Assembly: GCA_964020085.1 (NCBI GenBank)
Contig: OZ026604.1
Span: 17,307,058 to 17,371,057 of the forward strand
DNA: 64,000 nt
Direction: 5' to 3'
Source of the DNA: Micromussa lordhowensis
Lineage: Eukaryota; Cnidaria; Anthozoa; Scleractinia; Lobophylliidae
A program made the translations under genes and the position numbers. The notes under the pieces were generated by a model that saw only the letters and a list, made by a program, of their open reading frames with translations, ran no database searches and was not told where the DNA came from. Below are positions 20,453 to 28,323 of this stretch, piece by piece; the stretch's first letter is position 1, and every line of letters begins with the position of its first letter.

Positions 20453-20872
20453 TTAGTATCCGAGTTTGGTGTTTTCTCGTCTCATCCTTTCCAGGATGTG
20501 CGTGATTCTTCGCGCATTCTTGGGAGTGAGTCGTTGTCTTCGCAAACGATGCGTGTGCGCCATGGCTTGTTTTAAACGTGCCCGTTTTTTGGCAAAGGTG
20601 GAATTGCGATGCGAGACCCCTTTGAGGGTTACTGTGGTCCAACTGACTGAGGGTCCAATGATTTCTTTCATGAGTACTTGTTCCTTGAACCGAACGCGTG
20701 TGGGTGTTTTTGGTTTGAACAGCCATCGATCTAAGGTGCTTTGAGTCCTACCTGGTTTGAGCTTGCTGAAATCCAGTGTCAGGTTTGCCTTCTTTCTCTT
20801 CTTGCTGTTTTCGGTCTTCCTTCGTTTGGGGGGAGGTTGAGCACTGCTGCCTTCTGGTGTCTTTGCATCCAT
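20453..20872 (-). CDS. Basic protein with PIP-box-like motif; its 5' part is a leader exon
   Basis: The ATG at 20872 opens 139 residues. The first part has a bipartite-like nuclear signal (KRRKTENSKKRKK). About residue 43 it reads QSTLDRWL, close to a PCNA-interacting PIP box (Q-x-x-L-x-x-aromatic). The C-terminal half is arginine-rich. A donor CCAG|GTAGGA at 20752 lies just before the PIP-like motif. If it is used, the motif is removed and the leader joins the GRF exon at 20432. The stop codon at 20453 lies inside a TACTAAC branch-point sequence. Confidence 0.7.
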   Translation of the reverse strand: MDAKTPEGSSAQPPPKRRKTENSKKRKKANLTLDFSKLKPGRTQSTLDRWLFKPKTPTRVRFKEQVLMKEIIGPSVSWTTVTLKGVSHRNSTFAKKRARLKQAMAHTHRLRRQRLTPKNARRITHILERMRRENTKLGY

Positions 20873-20949
20873 GGCTTTTGTCTTGAAGTGATTGTGTGCG
20901 ATGAGGGTGCTTCAATTTATGCTTTGGGAGAACCAATCACGAAACGTGG

Positions 20950-21040
20950 CGTGATCGAAAAAGTACTCGTACTCAGTGAATGGGTCCTTATAAGGGCATG
21001 CACGTGATCGAAAAGGTACGGGTACACAGTGAAAGTGATG
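20950..21040 (+). promoter_or_regulatory. Second pair of GTGATCGAAAAAGTAC operator-like motifs
   Basis: Copies start at 20950 and 21003 and share the form CGTGATCGAAAA(A/G)GTAC, then NNGTAC, then CAGTGAA, with the pair at 17336 and 17373. They lie in the divergent promoter between the 20872 (minus) and 21123 (plus) genes. Confidence 0.7.
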
Positions 21041-21052
21041 TTTTTCGTAGAG

Positions 21053-21060
21053 TATAAAAG
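21053..21060 (+). promoter_or_regulatory. TATA box
   Basis: TATAAAAG, 70 bp before the ATG at 21123. Confidence 0.7.
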
Positions 21061-21122
21061 GAGCAGTGCTTTTCAGTGTCGCGTCATTCTCGACCTGACC
21101 TCTTGTTGGTCTCAGCTGCATC

Positions 21123-21707
21123 ATGACGTATTACACGGACAATAACGAGATCAAGGAAGTGGTGTCTCGTATGGTGGATGTGAAGATGAGGGATCTTGGG
21201 TCCATGGAACCCCCTTTGACAGGTGCAACGGTGCTCTTGTTTGACAATCTGTTCCCAGATGTTCCTGTCGCTCCAGTGAGCCCTGATTTTATTTTGTCGC
21301 GCCGTCCGCTTTGGGGTGGTAATAAGATCTTGGAATTGATGAAGAGGAATGATAGAGTCTATCTCTTCTGCGGTGAGTGGTGTTGTATACTGCCTCGTGA
21401 GAAGGTGACGGACAATTTCAAATTCGTTCCTTGCAAAGACCCCAGCTTGGACGACGATCGCATTTGTCTGATTTGTCCTGATCACCTCAATTACAAGAGT
21501 CGTGATGCTATCCAGGATCTGATGGAGCCCGTCAGGTTCGGTCAAGCCATGGCAAATCGATTGAAAGAGCAATCCTACGATACTCGTCTCGAGTCCTTGT
21601 TGACCATTGACAGAGGTGATTATAGAGAAATGTGTTGTAAAATGGAGGGGGTAGTGAGTGAGCTCGTGCATCAGCGTAATGTGTGGAAGGATCGTTTTTT
21701 TCTATAA
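21123..21707 (+). CDS. Polinton early-type gene, Cys-containing 194-residue protein
   Basis: The ATG at 21123 is the first after a TATA box and the operator-like doublet. The product has a cysteine-rich middle (FCGEWCC near residue 82, PCKD near 105, ICLICPDH near 117) that could bind zinc. Otherwise it is unrecognised. The stop TAA at 21705-21707 is embedded in TTTTTTTCTATAAG, a good acceptor for the next exon. The donor AAG|GTGACG at 21404 is in the right phase to skip the C-terminal half and join 21709. Confidence 0.7.
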   Translation: MTYYTDNNEIKEVVSRMVDVKMRDLGSMEPPLTGATVLLFDNLFPDVPVAPVSPDFILSRRPLWGGNKILELMKRNDRVYLFCGEWCCILPREKVTDNFKFVPCKDPSLDDDRICLICPDHLNYKSRDAIQDLMEPVRFGQAMANRLKEQSYDTRLESLLTIDRGDYREMCCKMEGVVSELVHQRNVWKDRFFL

Positions 21708-21708
21708 G

Positions 21709-21948
21709 GCTTTGACCGAAGACAGTAGAGTGTTGTGTGTTGCGTGTAAAGAGGACATGCGTCTGACCTTTTACGTGAATGGGGATGAAGAAGCCGCTTT
21801 GAACTGGAGACCCGGCCAATGCAGTGATTGTCGCCATAGTAATTGCAAGCATTATTCTTGGGAATCCTACGAGGATGAGTTTCTCGTGGATCGAAACATT
21901 GAGGTTGACGAGTTCGTCTCGTCCGATGAAGAAGAAGTCTGTCGTTAG
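21709..21948 (+). CDS. Alternative 3' exon of the 21123 gene (probable)
   Basis: This frame has no ATG near its start and begins right after a pyrimidine tract and AG. It encodes about 79 residues with CVACKED and CSDCRH cysteine pairs and a very acidic C-terminus (VSSDEEEVCR). The cysteine spacing loosely echoes the middle of the upstream protein, as expected if the exon arose by duplication. Joining from the phase-0 donor at 21404 keeps the frame. A stronger-looking donor at 21372 (GTGAGT) would not. Confidence 0.5.
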   Translation, partial: ALTEDSRVLCVACKEDMRLTFYVNGDEEAALNWRPGQCSDCRHSNCKHYSWESYEDEFLVDRNIEVDEFVSSDEEEVCR

Positions 21949-22021
21949 CCCTCTCTTTGTACCTAGTTTTACCTAGTTTTTGAAAACGAACCAATCAATT
22001 TTTTGTACCTGGTTTGAAAAA

Positions 22022-22038
22022 TGTATAAGTTGAATAAA
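22022..22038 (+). promoter_or_regulatory. TATA-like box overlapping a poly(A) signal
   Basis: TGTATAAG at 22022 lies 38 bp before the ATG at 22060. AATAAA at 22033-22038 could end the upstream transcripts. This is the border between the early-type genes and the long plus-strand block. Confidence 0.5.
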
Positions 22039-22059
22039 AATGTTGATTTGACTTCAGTC

Positions 22060-22380
22060 ATGTCTTTGGTATTGAGTGTGATGTGCTCTGAGCTCTCCAA
22101 GGTGTGGCGTAGAATGTCTGATCGATGGAGTTGGGTCCGATTGTGCAGTAAATGCGAAAGAGTGTTTGCTGCCTATGAGGAGGGTGATATTCCGAGTAGT
22201 GAGTTTGATCCATTGGAAGTGTTTGACGAGACCAATGTCGAGAAAAATGTGATGCGTTTTGTCGTTTATATCATGTGGTTGAAACGTCAACCCGATTCAT
22301 TTGAAAAGTATCTGCGAGTCCGGGATAGTCGTTACGAACTGTGGAGAATCTGCGTGCATAAACTCTGGCGGTTGCTATGA
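22060..22380 (+). CDS. First gene of the late block, unknown protein
   Basis: I choose the ATG at 22060 because the earlier in-frame ATG at 22021 lies upstream of, and touches, the TATA-like sequence. The product is about 106 residues, helical, with tryptophans and basic residues near the end (RYELWRICVHKLWRLL). No family is recognised. Its stop overlaps the integrase start in an ATGA (22377-22380). Confidence 0.65.
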   Translation: MSLVLSVMCSELSKVWRRMSDRWSWVRLCSKCERVFAAYEEGDIPSSEFDPLEVFDETNVEKNVMRFVVYIMWLKRQPDSFEKYLRVRDSRYELWRICVHKLWRLL

Positions 22381-23441
22381 AAAAGAAGAAGCCCTCTACC
22401 GGTACGTTGTTGGCTCGGTATCGCGACCCCCTCAAACCCGGTAGTTTGGGTGGCTTGACCCGTTTTGCCAAGGCCAATGGGATCACGCTCAAAAGGGCGC
22501 GCGAGGTCTTGGAACGAGATTTGGGGTACACGTTGCATAAACCGCAACGGCGTCGTTTTCCCACTTCACCCGTGGTCGTTTTTGGAATCGACGAACAGTG
22601 GACGGCAGATCTGATCGAAGTGATCAATATTGCCAAGTACAATCGAGGCTATCGATACCTTCTGACGGTGGTGGATGTGTTTTCAAAACATGCCTGGGTG
22701 CAGCCCGTGAAGAACAAGACGGGTCGAGCTGTGACGGATGCCTTTGCCAAGATCTTGAAAGGGGGGAGAAAGCCGATCAACCTTCAGACGGACGATGGCA
22801 AGGAATTTTACAATAAGACCTTCCAAGCCTTGATGAAAAAGAAAAACATTCATCACTTTTCGACCAGTGGTGACACCAAAGCCAGTGTCGTGGAACGTTT
22901 CAATCGTACCTTGAAGCAACGCCTGTATCGTTACTTCACCGTGAAGAACACCTTGAACTTTGTCCCGGTCTTGCAAGATCTCGTGCGCGGTTACAATCGA
23001 TCGTTCCACCGCAGTATCAAGAGAGCCCCGAATGAAGTCACTCTGACCAATACCCCCGAAGTGTGGGAAACCCTTTATGGCAAGAAAAAGGCAAAATGGA
23101 AGAAACCCCAGTTCAAAGTGGGGGATCGCGTGAGACTCAACAAGAAGTTCAGGCAGTTCAAGAAAGGGTATCTGCCCGGTTGGACCGAAGAAGTCTTTGT
23201 GGTGCGCGGGGTGCGAAAAGGTCAAGTGCCTACGTATAAGGTGAATGAATGGGATGGTTCACCGATCGAAGGTACATTTTATGCGCAAGATCTGCAGAAG
23301 GTGACCGTGGAGGACGACGACCTATTTAGGATCGACAAGATTGTCAAACGCAAAGGTGATAAAGTGCTGGTGCGTTGGAAAGGGTGGCCAGACAAGTATG
23401 ACACTTGGTTGAACAAGAAGGACGTGTTGACGAAGCCATGA
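22377..23441 (+). CDS. INT: Retroviral-type integrase with C-terminal chromodomain
   Basis: This is the 354-residue DDE integrase that inserts the element and makes the 6-bp target duplication. The catalytic core has WTADLIEV (D78), QTDDGKEF (D139) and VVERFNRTLK (E173). An SH3-like segment, FKVGDRVRLNK, starts near residue 246. The last 40 residues form a chromodomain (FRIDKIVKRKGDKVLVRWKG, then WPDKYDTWL), which in related integrases guides insertion to modified chromatin. The frame is intact, with all three catalytic acids. The stop overlaps the next ATG. Confidence 0.95.
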   Translation: MKKKKPSTGTLLARYRDPLKPGSLGGLTRFAKANGITLKRAREVLERDLGYTLHKPQRRRFPTSPVVVFGIDEQWTADLIEVINIAKYNRGYRYLLTVVDVFSKHAWVQPVKNKTGRAVTDAFAKILKGGRKPINLQTDDGKEFYNKTFQALMKKKNIHHFSTSGDTKASVVERFNRTLKQRLYRYFTVKNTLNFVPVLQDLVRGYNRSFHRSIKRAPNEVTLTNTPEVWETLYGKKKAKWKKPQFKVGDRVRLNKKFRQFKKGYLPGWTEEVFVVRGVRKGQVPTYKVNEWDGSPIEGTFYAQDLQKVTVEDDDLFRIDKIVKRKGDKVLVRWKGWPDKYDTWLNKKDVLTKP

Positions 23442-24568
23442 AGGACCTTTACGTGCAATTGAGCAGCAATGCGTGTGTGGTGGAGTTCCCATCGAATGAA
23501 GCGAACAGTTTCAAGAACCGTCTGCCTTATCCACTTGAGTTCCGAGAACCGGGTTGGAAAGTGGGACTGAGTGGCGTCTCGTTACCACTGTCCACGCATA
23601 CACCTCGAACGACCAGGCGAATGAACTTGACCAATCCTTTTCTGTTCCGGATCTCTTGGTATGCGGAATGGAGTCCCACAACTGATATGTTCAGTGAACG
23701 GACGGTGGAAGTTAAAGAATCGGATTTGACCGTGCCCCCCAGGAATGGAACGGAGCTGATGAATGAAATACGACGTCGATATTTGTGGTCCATTGGAGAT
23801 CAAGCAGAGGTCGACGACGCCTACGAGGTGGAAAAATCGAGTAACACGCTGCAAGATACACGCTACAAGAAGAAAGGAACCGATCAAGTCGTGGAGATCA
23901 AGGACACGGATCCAAACTACGACTACAATGAGTTACCGAAGTTGACGTATATGGTGATGCATCGCGCGGATCATGGAGAGTGTCTGATGGACAATTCCAG
24001 GACGGCGACCACCATAGGTACGTCGATTCACCAAGACCGTGCGTGGCCAAAGATCACGATCGGACTGGAATTGGCCCTGAAAATGAAATGGATTAAAATG
24101 GGGTACCGCAGCTACGTGTTGGGACCCAATCTGAGGAAAGAGTTTGTGAATTATGAGACCATTCCGACTGCTCTCGATGTGAAAGGAAACCGGGACCAAC
24201 TTTTTTTCAAGACGGATCATGAGGCTCTGTACCTGAGTGTGTACATTAACTGGGTGTTCGTGAACCTGGATCGAAGTTTCGAGGAAGCGTTTGGAAGTCA
24301 CACGCACACTGTTGTTCCTAAACGTTCCTTGTACGTGTACTCGAGTGTGGGTCAGAGTGTGATTATGGGAAATCAGGTCACGGATCTCTTGAGAGAAATA
24401 CCCTATAATCCCGAAGAGCATTATTTCGAACCCAAACATATCCAATATATACCGGTGCGCAGCGATGTACTGGACATTATCGAGACGCAAGTGGCCGAGA
24501 ACACTGGTGCTCTGACGGACTTCACCTCGGGAGTGACCACAGTGACATTGCATTTCAAGCATGAGTGA
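23438..24568 (+). CDS. Penton-like minor capsid protein, copy 1
   Basis: This 376-residue protein belongs to the Polinton minor-capsid (penton-type single jelly-roll) family. It starts MKDLYVQLSSNACVVEFPSN, has WKVGLSGVSLP near residue 40 and RSLYVYSSVGQSVIMGNQV near residue 295, and ends HIQYIPVR, DIIETQVAENTG and TVTLHFK. These blocks recur in the same order in the next gene, so the two are tandem paralogues. It starts in the ATGA overlap with the integrase and its end overlaps the next start by 8 bp. It would form the fivefold vertices or their accessory layer. Confidence 0.85.
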   Translation: MKDLYVQLSSNACVVEFPSNEANSFKNRLPYPLEFREPGWKVGLSGVSLPLSTHTPRTTRRMNLTNPFLFRISWYAEWSPTTDMFSERTVEVKESDLTVPPRNGTELMNEIRRRYLWSIGDQAEVDDAYEVEKSSNTLQDTRYKKKGTDQVVEIKDTDPNYDYNELPKLTYMVMHRADHGECLMDNSRTATTIGTSIHQDRAWPKITIGLELALKMKWIKMGYRSYVLGPNLRKEFVNYETIPTALDVKGNRDQLFFKTDHEALYLSVYINWVFVNLDRSFEEAFGSHTHTVVPKRSLYVYSSVGQSVIMGNQVTDLLREIPYNPEEHYFEPKHIQYIPVRSDVLDIIETQVAENTGALTDFTSGVTTVTLHFKHE

Positions 24569-25601
24569 TCCATTCTACCTCACCTTACCCAGTCACAGTA
24601 ACAAGAAGGAGTTTCCTGACAACAAAGCCAATCATTACAAGATCCGTTTACCCCAAACGATACGTTTGGAGGGTTCCGGATGGCAAGTGGGATTGAGTGC
24701 CATCTCGTTACCCGATGCTGCCATCAATCTGGATCCATTCAAGGAGTTGGATAATCCTCTCCTGAGGGCCAAATGGTTGGGGATCAAGGAAAAGGAATCT
24801 GATGGCAGTTACGTCACGGAAGGCATTGAAACGAATCTGACATTTCAAGACATCCTGCACGACAACAACATAGTGGACGGTCTGACCTTCATGAGAGCCC
24901 TCATCTTCAAGTTCGCCCAAATCACAAATTTCAAAAGCCCCCCGGGTTACAGGAGAGAATTTTCTAACGGGAAAACGTGCAACTATGAGTTCAAGTGGGA
25001 AGGTCAAGACCTGGTACTGGACAACACCAAGCTGGACACGTCGTATGCCACGAGCACCCCTGGCATTCATTACCTGATGTCGTTGAACGAAAAGTTAGCA
25101 CTTCAAATGGGGTGGGTCAAGTACGACGAAGTCAAGACGGAATACCGCATTGGTCCCAATCTAAAGATGGAATTCACCCGAGCCATCAAGACCTATCCCA
25201 ATGACATTTCCAGAGGTAGACTGGATGTCAACTTGGGACGTCGTTACTGGGTTGTCGAAGATGGAGTCCTCAAATTGTCCATTTACTGCAACTGGCGTTT
25301 CACGAACTTCAACAATGCCTTTCAGAATGTGATAGGGAATGAGAAACGTTCTCTGTTCGTGTATTCCGACGTGGGTGGAAGCTCTGTGGTGGGGGACCAA
25401 GTGACGGATTTGCTTAGAGAAATCAATTTCAGTCGCACTGGAAAAGGAGCTCAGTATTTTGAGCCTCTCCACATTCAATATATTCCTGTGCGCAAGGAGA
25501 CATTGGACATAATAGAAGTGCAAGTGGCTGAGACAACAGGTGAATTGGTGAAGTTCGGAGACGGAAATACAGTCGTCACGATACACCTCAAGAAAGCATG
25601 A
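24561..25601 (+). CDS. Penton-like minor capsid protein, copy 2
   Basis: This 346-residue paralogue of the preceding protein has FYLTLPSHSNKKEFPDNKAN at the start, WQVGLSAISLPD, RSLFVYSDVGG, VVGDQVTDLLREI, HIQYIPVRKETLDIIEVQV and VVTIHLKKA. The start motif (FYxTLPS and FPDN) is the usual form in Polinton penton-type proteins, so this copy is probably the ancestral type. The copy at 23438 has diverged. It overlaps both neighbours. Confidence 0.88.
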   Translation: MSDPFYLTLPSHSNKKEFPDNKANHYKIRLPQTIRLEGSGWQVGLSAISLPDAAINLDPFKELDNPLLRAKWLGIKEKESDGSYVTEGIETNLTFQDILHDNNIVDGLTFMRALIFKFAQITNFKSPPGYRREFSNGKTCNYEFKWEGQDLVLDNTKLDTSYATSTPGIHYLMSLNEKLALQMGWVKYDEVKTEYRIGPNLKMEFTRAIKTYPNDISRGRLDVNLGRRYWVVEDGVLKLSIYCNWRFTNFNNAFQNVIGNEKRSLFVYSDVGGSSVVGDQVTDLLREINFSRTGKGAQYFEPLHIQYIPVRKETLDIIEVQVAETTGELVKFGDGNTVVTIHLKKA

Positions 25602-25879
25602 TAGGCAATGGTTTGGTGAGATTTCATGGCGACACGACTCAGTCCGGGAGCGGACTCTGGAAAGAGATCAAGAAACGTGGACCCGCAGTCCTTCGCGATG
25701 TTGTGTCAGAAACAGCCCTGGAAGGAATAAAAGGGTTGGGTCGAGGTGCAAAGGTCAATTGGAAAGGGGGACTCGCTGGGATCAAGAGAGGAGCCAATCG
25801 CGCCGTCAAACGTAAAGCGAAGCAAGTGATCAATCGTCAAGTCTCGAAGAAAGTTAGAAAGGACCTTTTTGGAGTATGA
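25598..25879 (+). CDS. Small basic core-type protein 1
   Basis: A 93-residue, glycine- and lysine-rich protein. It begins MIGNGLVRFHGDTTQSGSGL and ends in a basic helix including GANRAVKRKAKQVI. The GANxAVxK block recurs in the 58-residue protein at 29975, so the two are related. A DNA-condensing or membrane-active virion protein is likely by analogy with adenovirus core and minor proteins, but this is inference. It has ATGA overlaps at both ends. Confidence 0.7.
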   Translation: MIGNGLVRFHGDTTQSGSGLWKEIKKRGPAVLRDVVSETALEGIKGLGRGAKVNWKGGLAGIKRGANRAVKRKAKQVINRQVSKKVRKDLFGV

Positions 25880-26052
25880 GACCCATCTACTCAAGACGCG
25901 TCAAACGCATTCCGCTCATCGCGAGTGGTCTGTCGCGACGAAGAGTGTATAAAGGAGGAATGATCCTTCCTTCGAGATCAAATCTCGGTGACTATCGTTG
26001 GATACGGACAGCCCTGAAGAGGAAGAGGAGGAGGCGTAAGAAGCGACGATGA
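25876..26052 (+). CDS. Small arginine-rich protein 2 (58 residues)
   Basis: The ATG at 25876 overlaps the previous stop and the stop at 26050-26052 overlaps the capsid ATG. It starts MRPIYSRRVKR, has MILPSRSNLGDYRW in the middle, and ends KRKRRRRKKRR. It is protamine-like and probably packs DNA in the virion. The exact fit between two overlapping neighbours is the main evidence that so short a frame is real. A TATA-like TATAAAGG (25948-25955) lies inside it, about 100 bp before the capsid start. Confidence 0.7.
   Translation: MRPIYSRRVKRIPLIASGLSRRRVYKGGMILPSRSNLGDYRWIRTALKRKRRRRKKRR
25948..25955 (+). promoter_or_regulatory. Internal TATA box before the major capsid gene
   Basis: TATAAAGG, the same octamer as at 17449, lies 101 bp before the major capsid ATG and inside the preceding small gene. 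It may start a separate capsid transcript. Confidence 0.45.
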
Positions 26053-27434
26053 CTGACATGATAGCTCACGCACGCTCGGTGGGGGTGCTCAACCCTGCCC
26101 TGGATCTGTTCAAGATACCCCCCACGGACCTCAGCATGTCCTCGTGCCGTTTTGTCCCCATCAATCCCTTTACCACAGGGATCAACCCCGTGGACTTCCA
26201 AATTGACCCCCAGGAAGATTACATCGATTTGAATCGAAGTTACTTCGAAGTGGAACTACAGATGAAGAATGCGGCGGACAATGGCAATCTGGTAGCAGCG
26301 GACACCCTTTTTCCAGTCAACAATTTGGCTCACTCGCTCTTCAAACAGATCAATGTGAGACTGAACGGAACACTCATCAGCCCTCAGACTGACACGTATC
26401 ATTACAAAGCTTACCTGGAAACCATACTGAATAACAACCGACAAGACGGAGAGACGATACTGCAGCCAGAGGGGTGGTTCAATGGCATCAACGTCCCTGA
26501 TGCTCTCACTGCCAATCAGTTGGACCTAGCTCATGCCGATTTTGCTGCACTGTCCCAAGACGCGCAAGAAGTGGTCCGCGGTATGAAAGGTTTATTGGCT
26601 GATTTTGTTGGAGGAAACAAAGTCACCCTGAGATTCAAGCCTTACCTGGAAGTGTTTCATCTCAGCAAAGCGTTGGTTCCAGGTGTCCAAATCCAGATCC
26701 AGATGTATCTCAACTCACCGGACATGTTCACGATGAGATTTCAGGGTGGCAAAGCCCTCCGACTGCGGCAGGAAGACTTGAAAGTGAAATTGTATCTGGC
26801 ACAAGTGAGAGTCACTGCCTCGATCTACAGAGAACTGAGGAACAGTATGCTCGAGGGAAAAACGGTCACGTACCCCACAGTGAGAAGCGAAATTCGCACT
26901 TACTCTCACCCCGGTGATCAGCGATACTTTGAGTGCAACAACCCTTTTCACAATCAACTCCCCAACGTGTTGGTGGTAGCGTTGATAGAAGCGGCTGCCT
27001 TTAACGGGGATGTCACCAAGTACCCGTTTTCTTTCAAAAAGTTCAATGTCACCTCCGTGAAGCAATTGGTGAGAGGTGAAGAGTATCCCTATGAAACACT
27101 GGAACTGCAGCATGACAGTGGTGCCAAAGACCGAAGGGGCTACTACAGATTTCTGCAAGCGTCAGGAAGTCTGCGTAAAAGTACTGGAAACATGGTCAGA
27201 CGGGAGGACTGGGGACAAGACAAACACTGCACCCTGTTTGTATTTGATAACACAGCCAACGGGAATTTGCACAGTTCAGTGCTGAACCCCAAACAGAGCG
27301 GTGATCTGCGCTTGGTGATCAATTTTGGAGCCAACCCAGGTGAAAATCTCACCGTCTTGTTGTACGGCGAATTCGAGAATATCTTGGAGATTGACAGAAA
27401 CAAGACAGTGGTGTATGACGTGTATCAGCAGTAA
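26049..27434 (+). CDS. MCP: Major capsid protein, double jelly-roll
   Basis: A 461-residue protein with the pattern of the Polinton major capsid (hexon-like) protein. An N-terminal segment leads to NPVDFQIDPQEDYIDLNRSY, the conserved block where the first jelly roll begins. LFKQINVRLNGTLISPQTD follows. NVLVVALIEAAAFNG and LRLVINFGANPGENLTVLLY are in the second half. Its length is normal and the frame is intact. It lies between the small basic proteins and the protease, as in other Polintons, and shares one base (TAATG) with the protease start. Confidence 0.9.
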   Translation: MTDMIAHARSVGVLNPALDLFKIPPTDLSMSSCRFVPINPFTTGINPVDFQIDPQEDYIDLNRSYFEVELQMKNAADNGNLVAADTLFPVNNLAHSLFKQINVRLNGTLISPQTDTYHYKAYLETILNNNRQDGETILQPEGWFNGINVPDALTANQLDLAHADFAALSQDAQEVVRGMKGLLADFVGGNKVTLRFKPYLEVFHLSKALVPGVQIQIQMYLNSPDMFTMRFQGGKALRLRQEDLKVKLYLAQVRVTASIYRELRNSMLEGKTVTYPTVRSEIRTYSHPGDQRYFECNNPFHNQLPNVLVVALIEAAAFNGDVTKYPFSFKKFNVTSVKQLVRGEEYPYETLELQHDSGAKDRRGYYRFLQASGSLRKSTGNMVRREDWGQDKHCTLFVFDNTANGNLHSSVLNPKQSGDLRLVINFGANPGENLTVLLYGEFENILEIDRNKTVVYDVYQQ

Positions 27435-28030
27435 TGGAGAAAGTGACGTTGAATAATTTGCAATTGGATGATTTGGCGATGAATCATCCGAAGCTTGGCC
27501 CCGTCTTTTACGGAACGGTTCCATGCGATAGACTTCCCAAGACACCGTCCAAAGAGGGACCCACGGCCTACATTGTCAACACGGATCCTCACGACAAACC
27601 CGGGATGCATTGGATAGCTCTGTGGACAGAGGGAAACGTGTGTGAAGTCATGGACAGCTATGCTCTCCCCTTGGAGGTGTACGGCACCACACACCCTTTG
27701 CAAGAGTGGCTGAATGGTAATTTCAAGTACAGAGTGCACAATGGGAAGAGCCTTCAGTCCTTATTCAGTCAGAGTTGTGGCGATTATGCTTTGATCTACT
27801 TGATTTTTCGCGCTCTGGGTCGCAGCATGAACGAGTTCTTGAAGGAATTCGAAACGAACGATTATGTGAACAATGATCACAAAGTAGGCACGTGGTTAGA
27901 ACGTTTGATTGTTGACGAGTTAGCTTGGCGTAAGATTTGCGATCGACACACGAGGGTCCTTGTATGGTGTACACCATTTGTTAAATTAAGAGTTTTAAAA
28001 CAAGATGTTAAATTAAGAGGCATTTATTAA
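27434..28030 (+). CDS. PRO: Adenain-like capsid maturation cysteine protease
   Basis: A 198-residue protease. The catalytic set is visible in the expected order: His59 in GMHWIALW, an acid in EVMDSYAL (Asp74), Gln113 in SLFSQSCGDYAL, and Cys115 in the same motif. The family cleaves capsid and core precursors during maturation (adenovirus and Polinton proteases, ULP1-like fold). It starts in a TAATG overlap with the capsid gene, so translation may be coupled. Confidence 0.93.
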   Translation: MEKVTLNNLQLDDLAMNHPKLGPVFYGTVPCDRLPKTPSKEGPTAYIVNTDPHDKPGMHWIALWTEGNVCEVMDSYALPLEVYGTTHPLQEWLNGNFKYRVHNGKSLQSLFSQSCGDYALIYLIFRALGRSMNEFLKEFETNDYVNNDHKVGTWLERLIVDELAWRKICDRHTRVLVWCTPFVKLRVLKQDVKLRGIY

Positions 28031-28051
28031 AGAGTTGTCAGTTGAAACAAG

Positions 28052-28282
28052 ATGTTGCGTGGTGAAGTCCAGTGGTTCCCTCAATTCTTGGTCCTTTGCA
28101 GGGACATGTGTCTCCAGTTACCCTTAAATCATCCGTACCGTCTTACACTCGAACGCATTTTGACATGCGATAGTTATCGAAGAGTGAGACCCCTCTTGAA
28201 AAACCAGGACCTTGAACTCCAATTCGAACTATTCTATCAGCGTTCGCGAGCCATGTCCATGACGAGTGCTCCCTTGAAATAA
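28052..28282 (+). CDS. MLRxEVxWF family protein, copy A (76 residues)
   Basis: Starts MLRGEVQWFPQFLVLCRD. Two other genes in this block (28970 and 30153) start with the same M-L-R-x-E-V-x-W-F pattern and have similar length and a basic, helical second half. I do not recognise the family outside this element. It begins 21 bp after the protease stop and precedes the ATPase. A structural or assembly role is possible from its position only. Confidence 0.7.
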   Translation: MLRGEVQWFPQFLVLCRDMCLQLPLNHPYRLTLERILTCDSYRRVRPLLKNQDLELQFELFYQRSRAMSMTSAPLK

Positions 28283-28323
28283 GTACGGACACGATCGCGT
28301 TGCGAGTCAGTCCGATCGATACC

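Noticed and set aside
21084..21671. 195-codon minus-strand frame
   Set aside because: It mirrors the plus-strand gene at 21123, which has promoter motifs; the minus frame has none.
23405..23437. Penton copy 1 starting upstream in the integrase gene
   Set aside because: The upstream start is not ATG; the ATG at 23438 makes the same ATGA overlap as the other genes.
28300..28323. ATPase starting at TTG 28300
   Set aside because: The ATG at 28324 has an ideal context and begins just before the conserved region.
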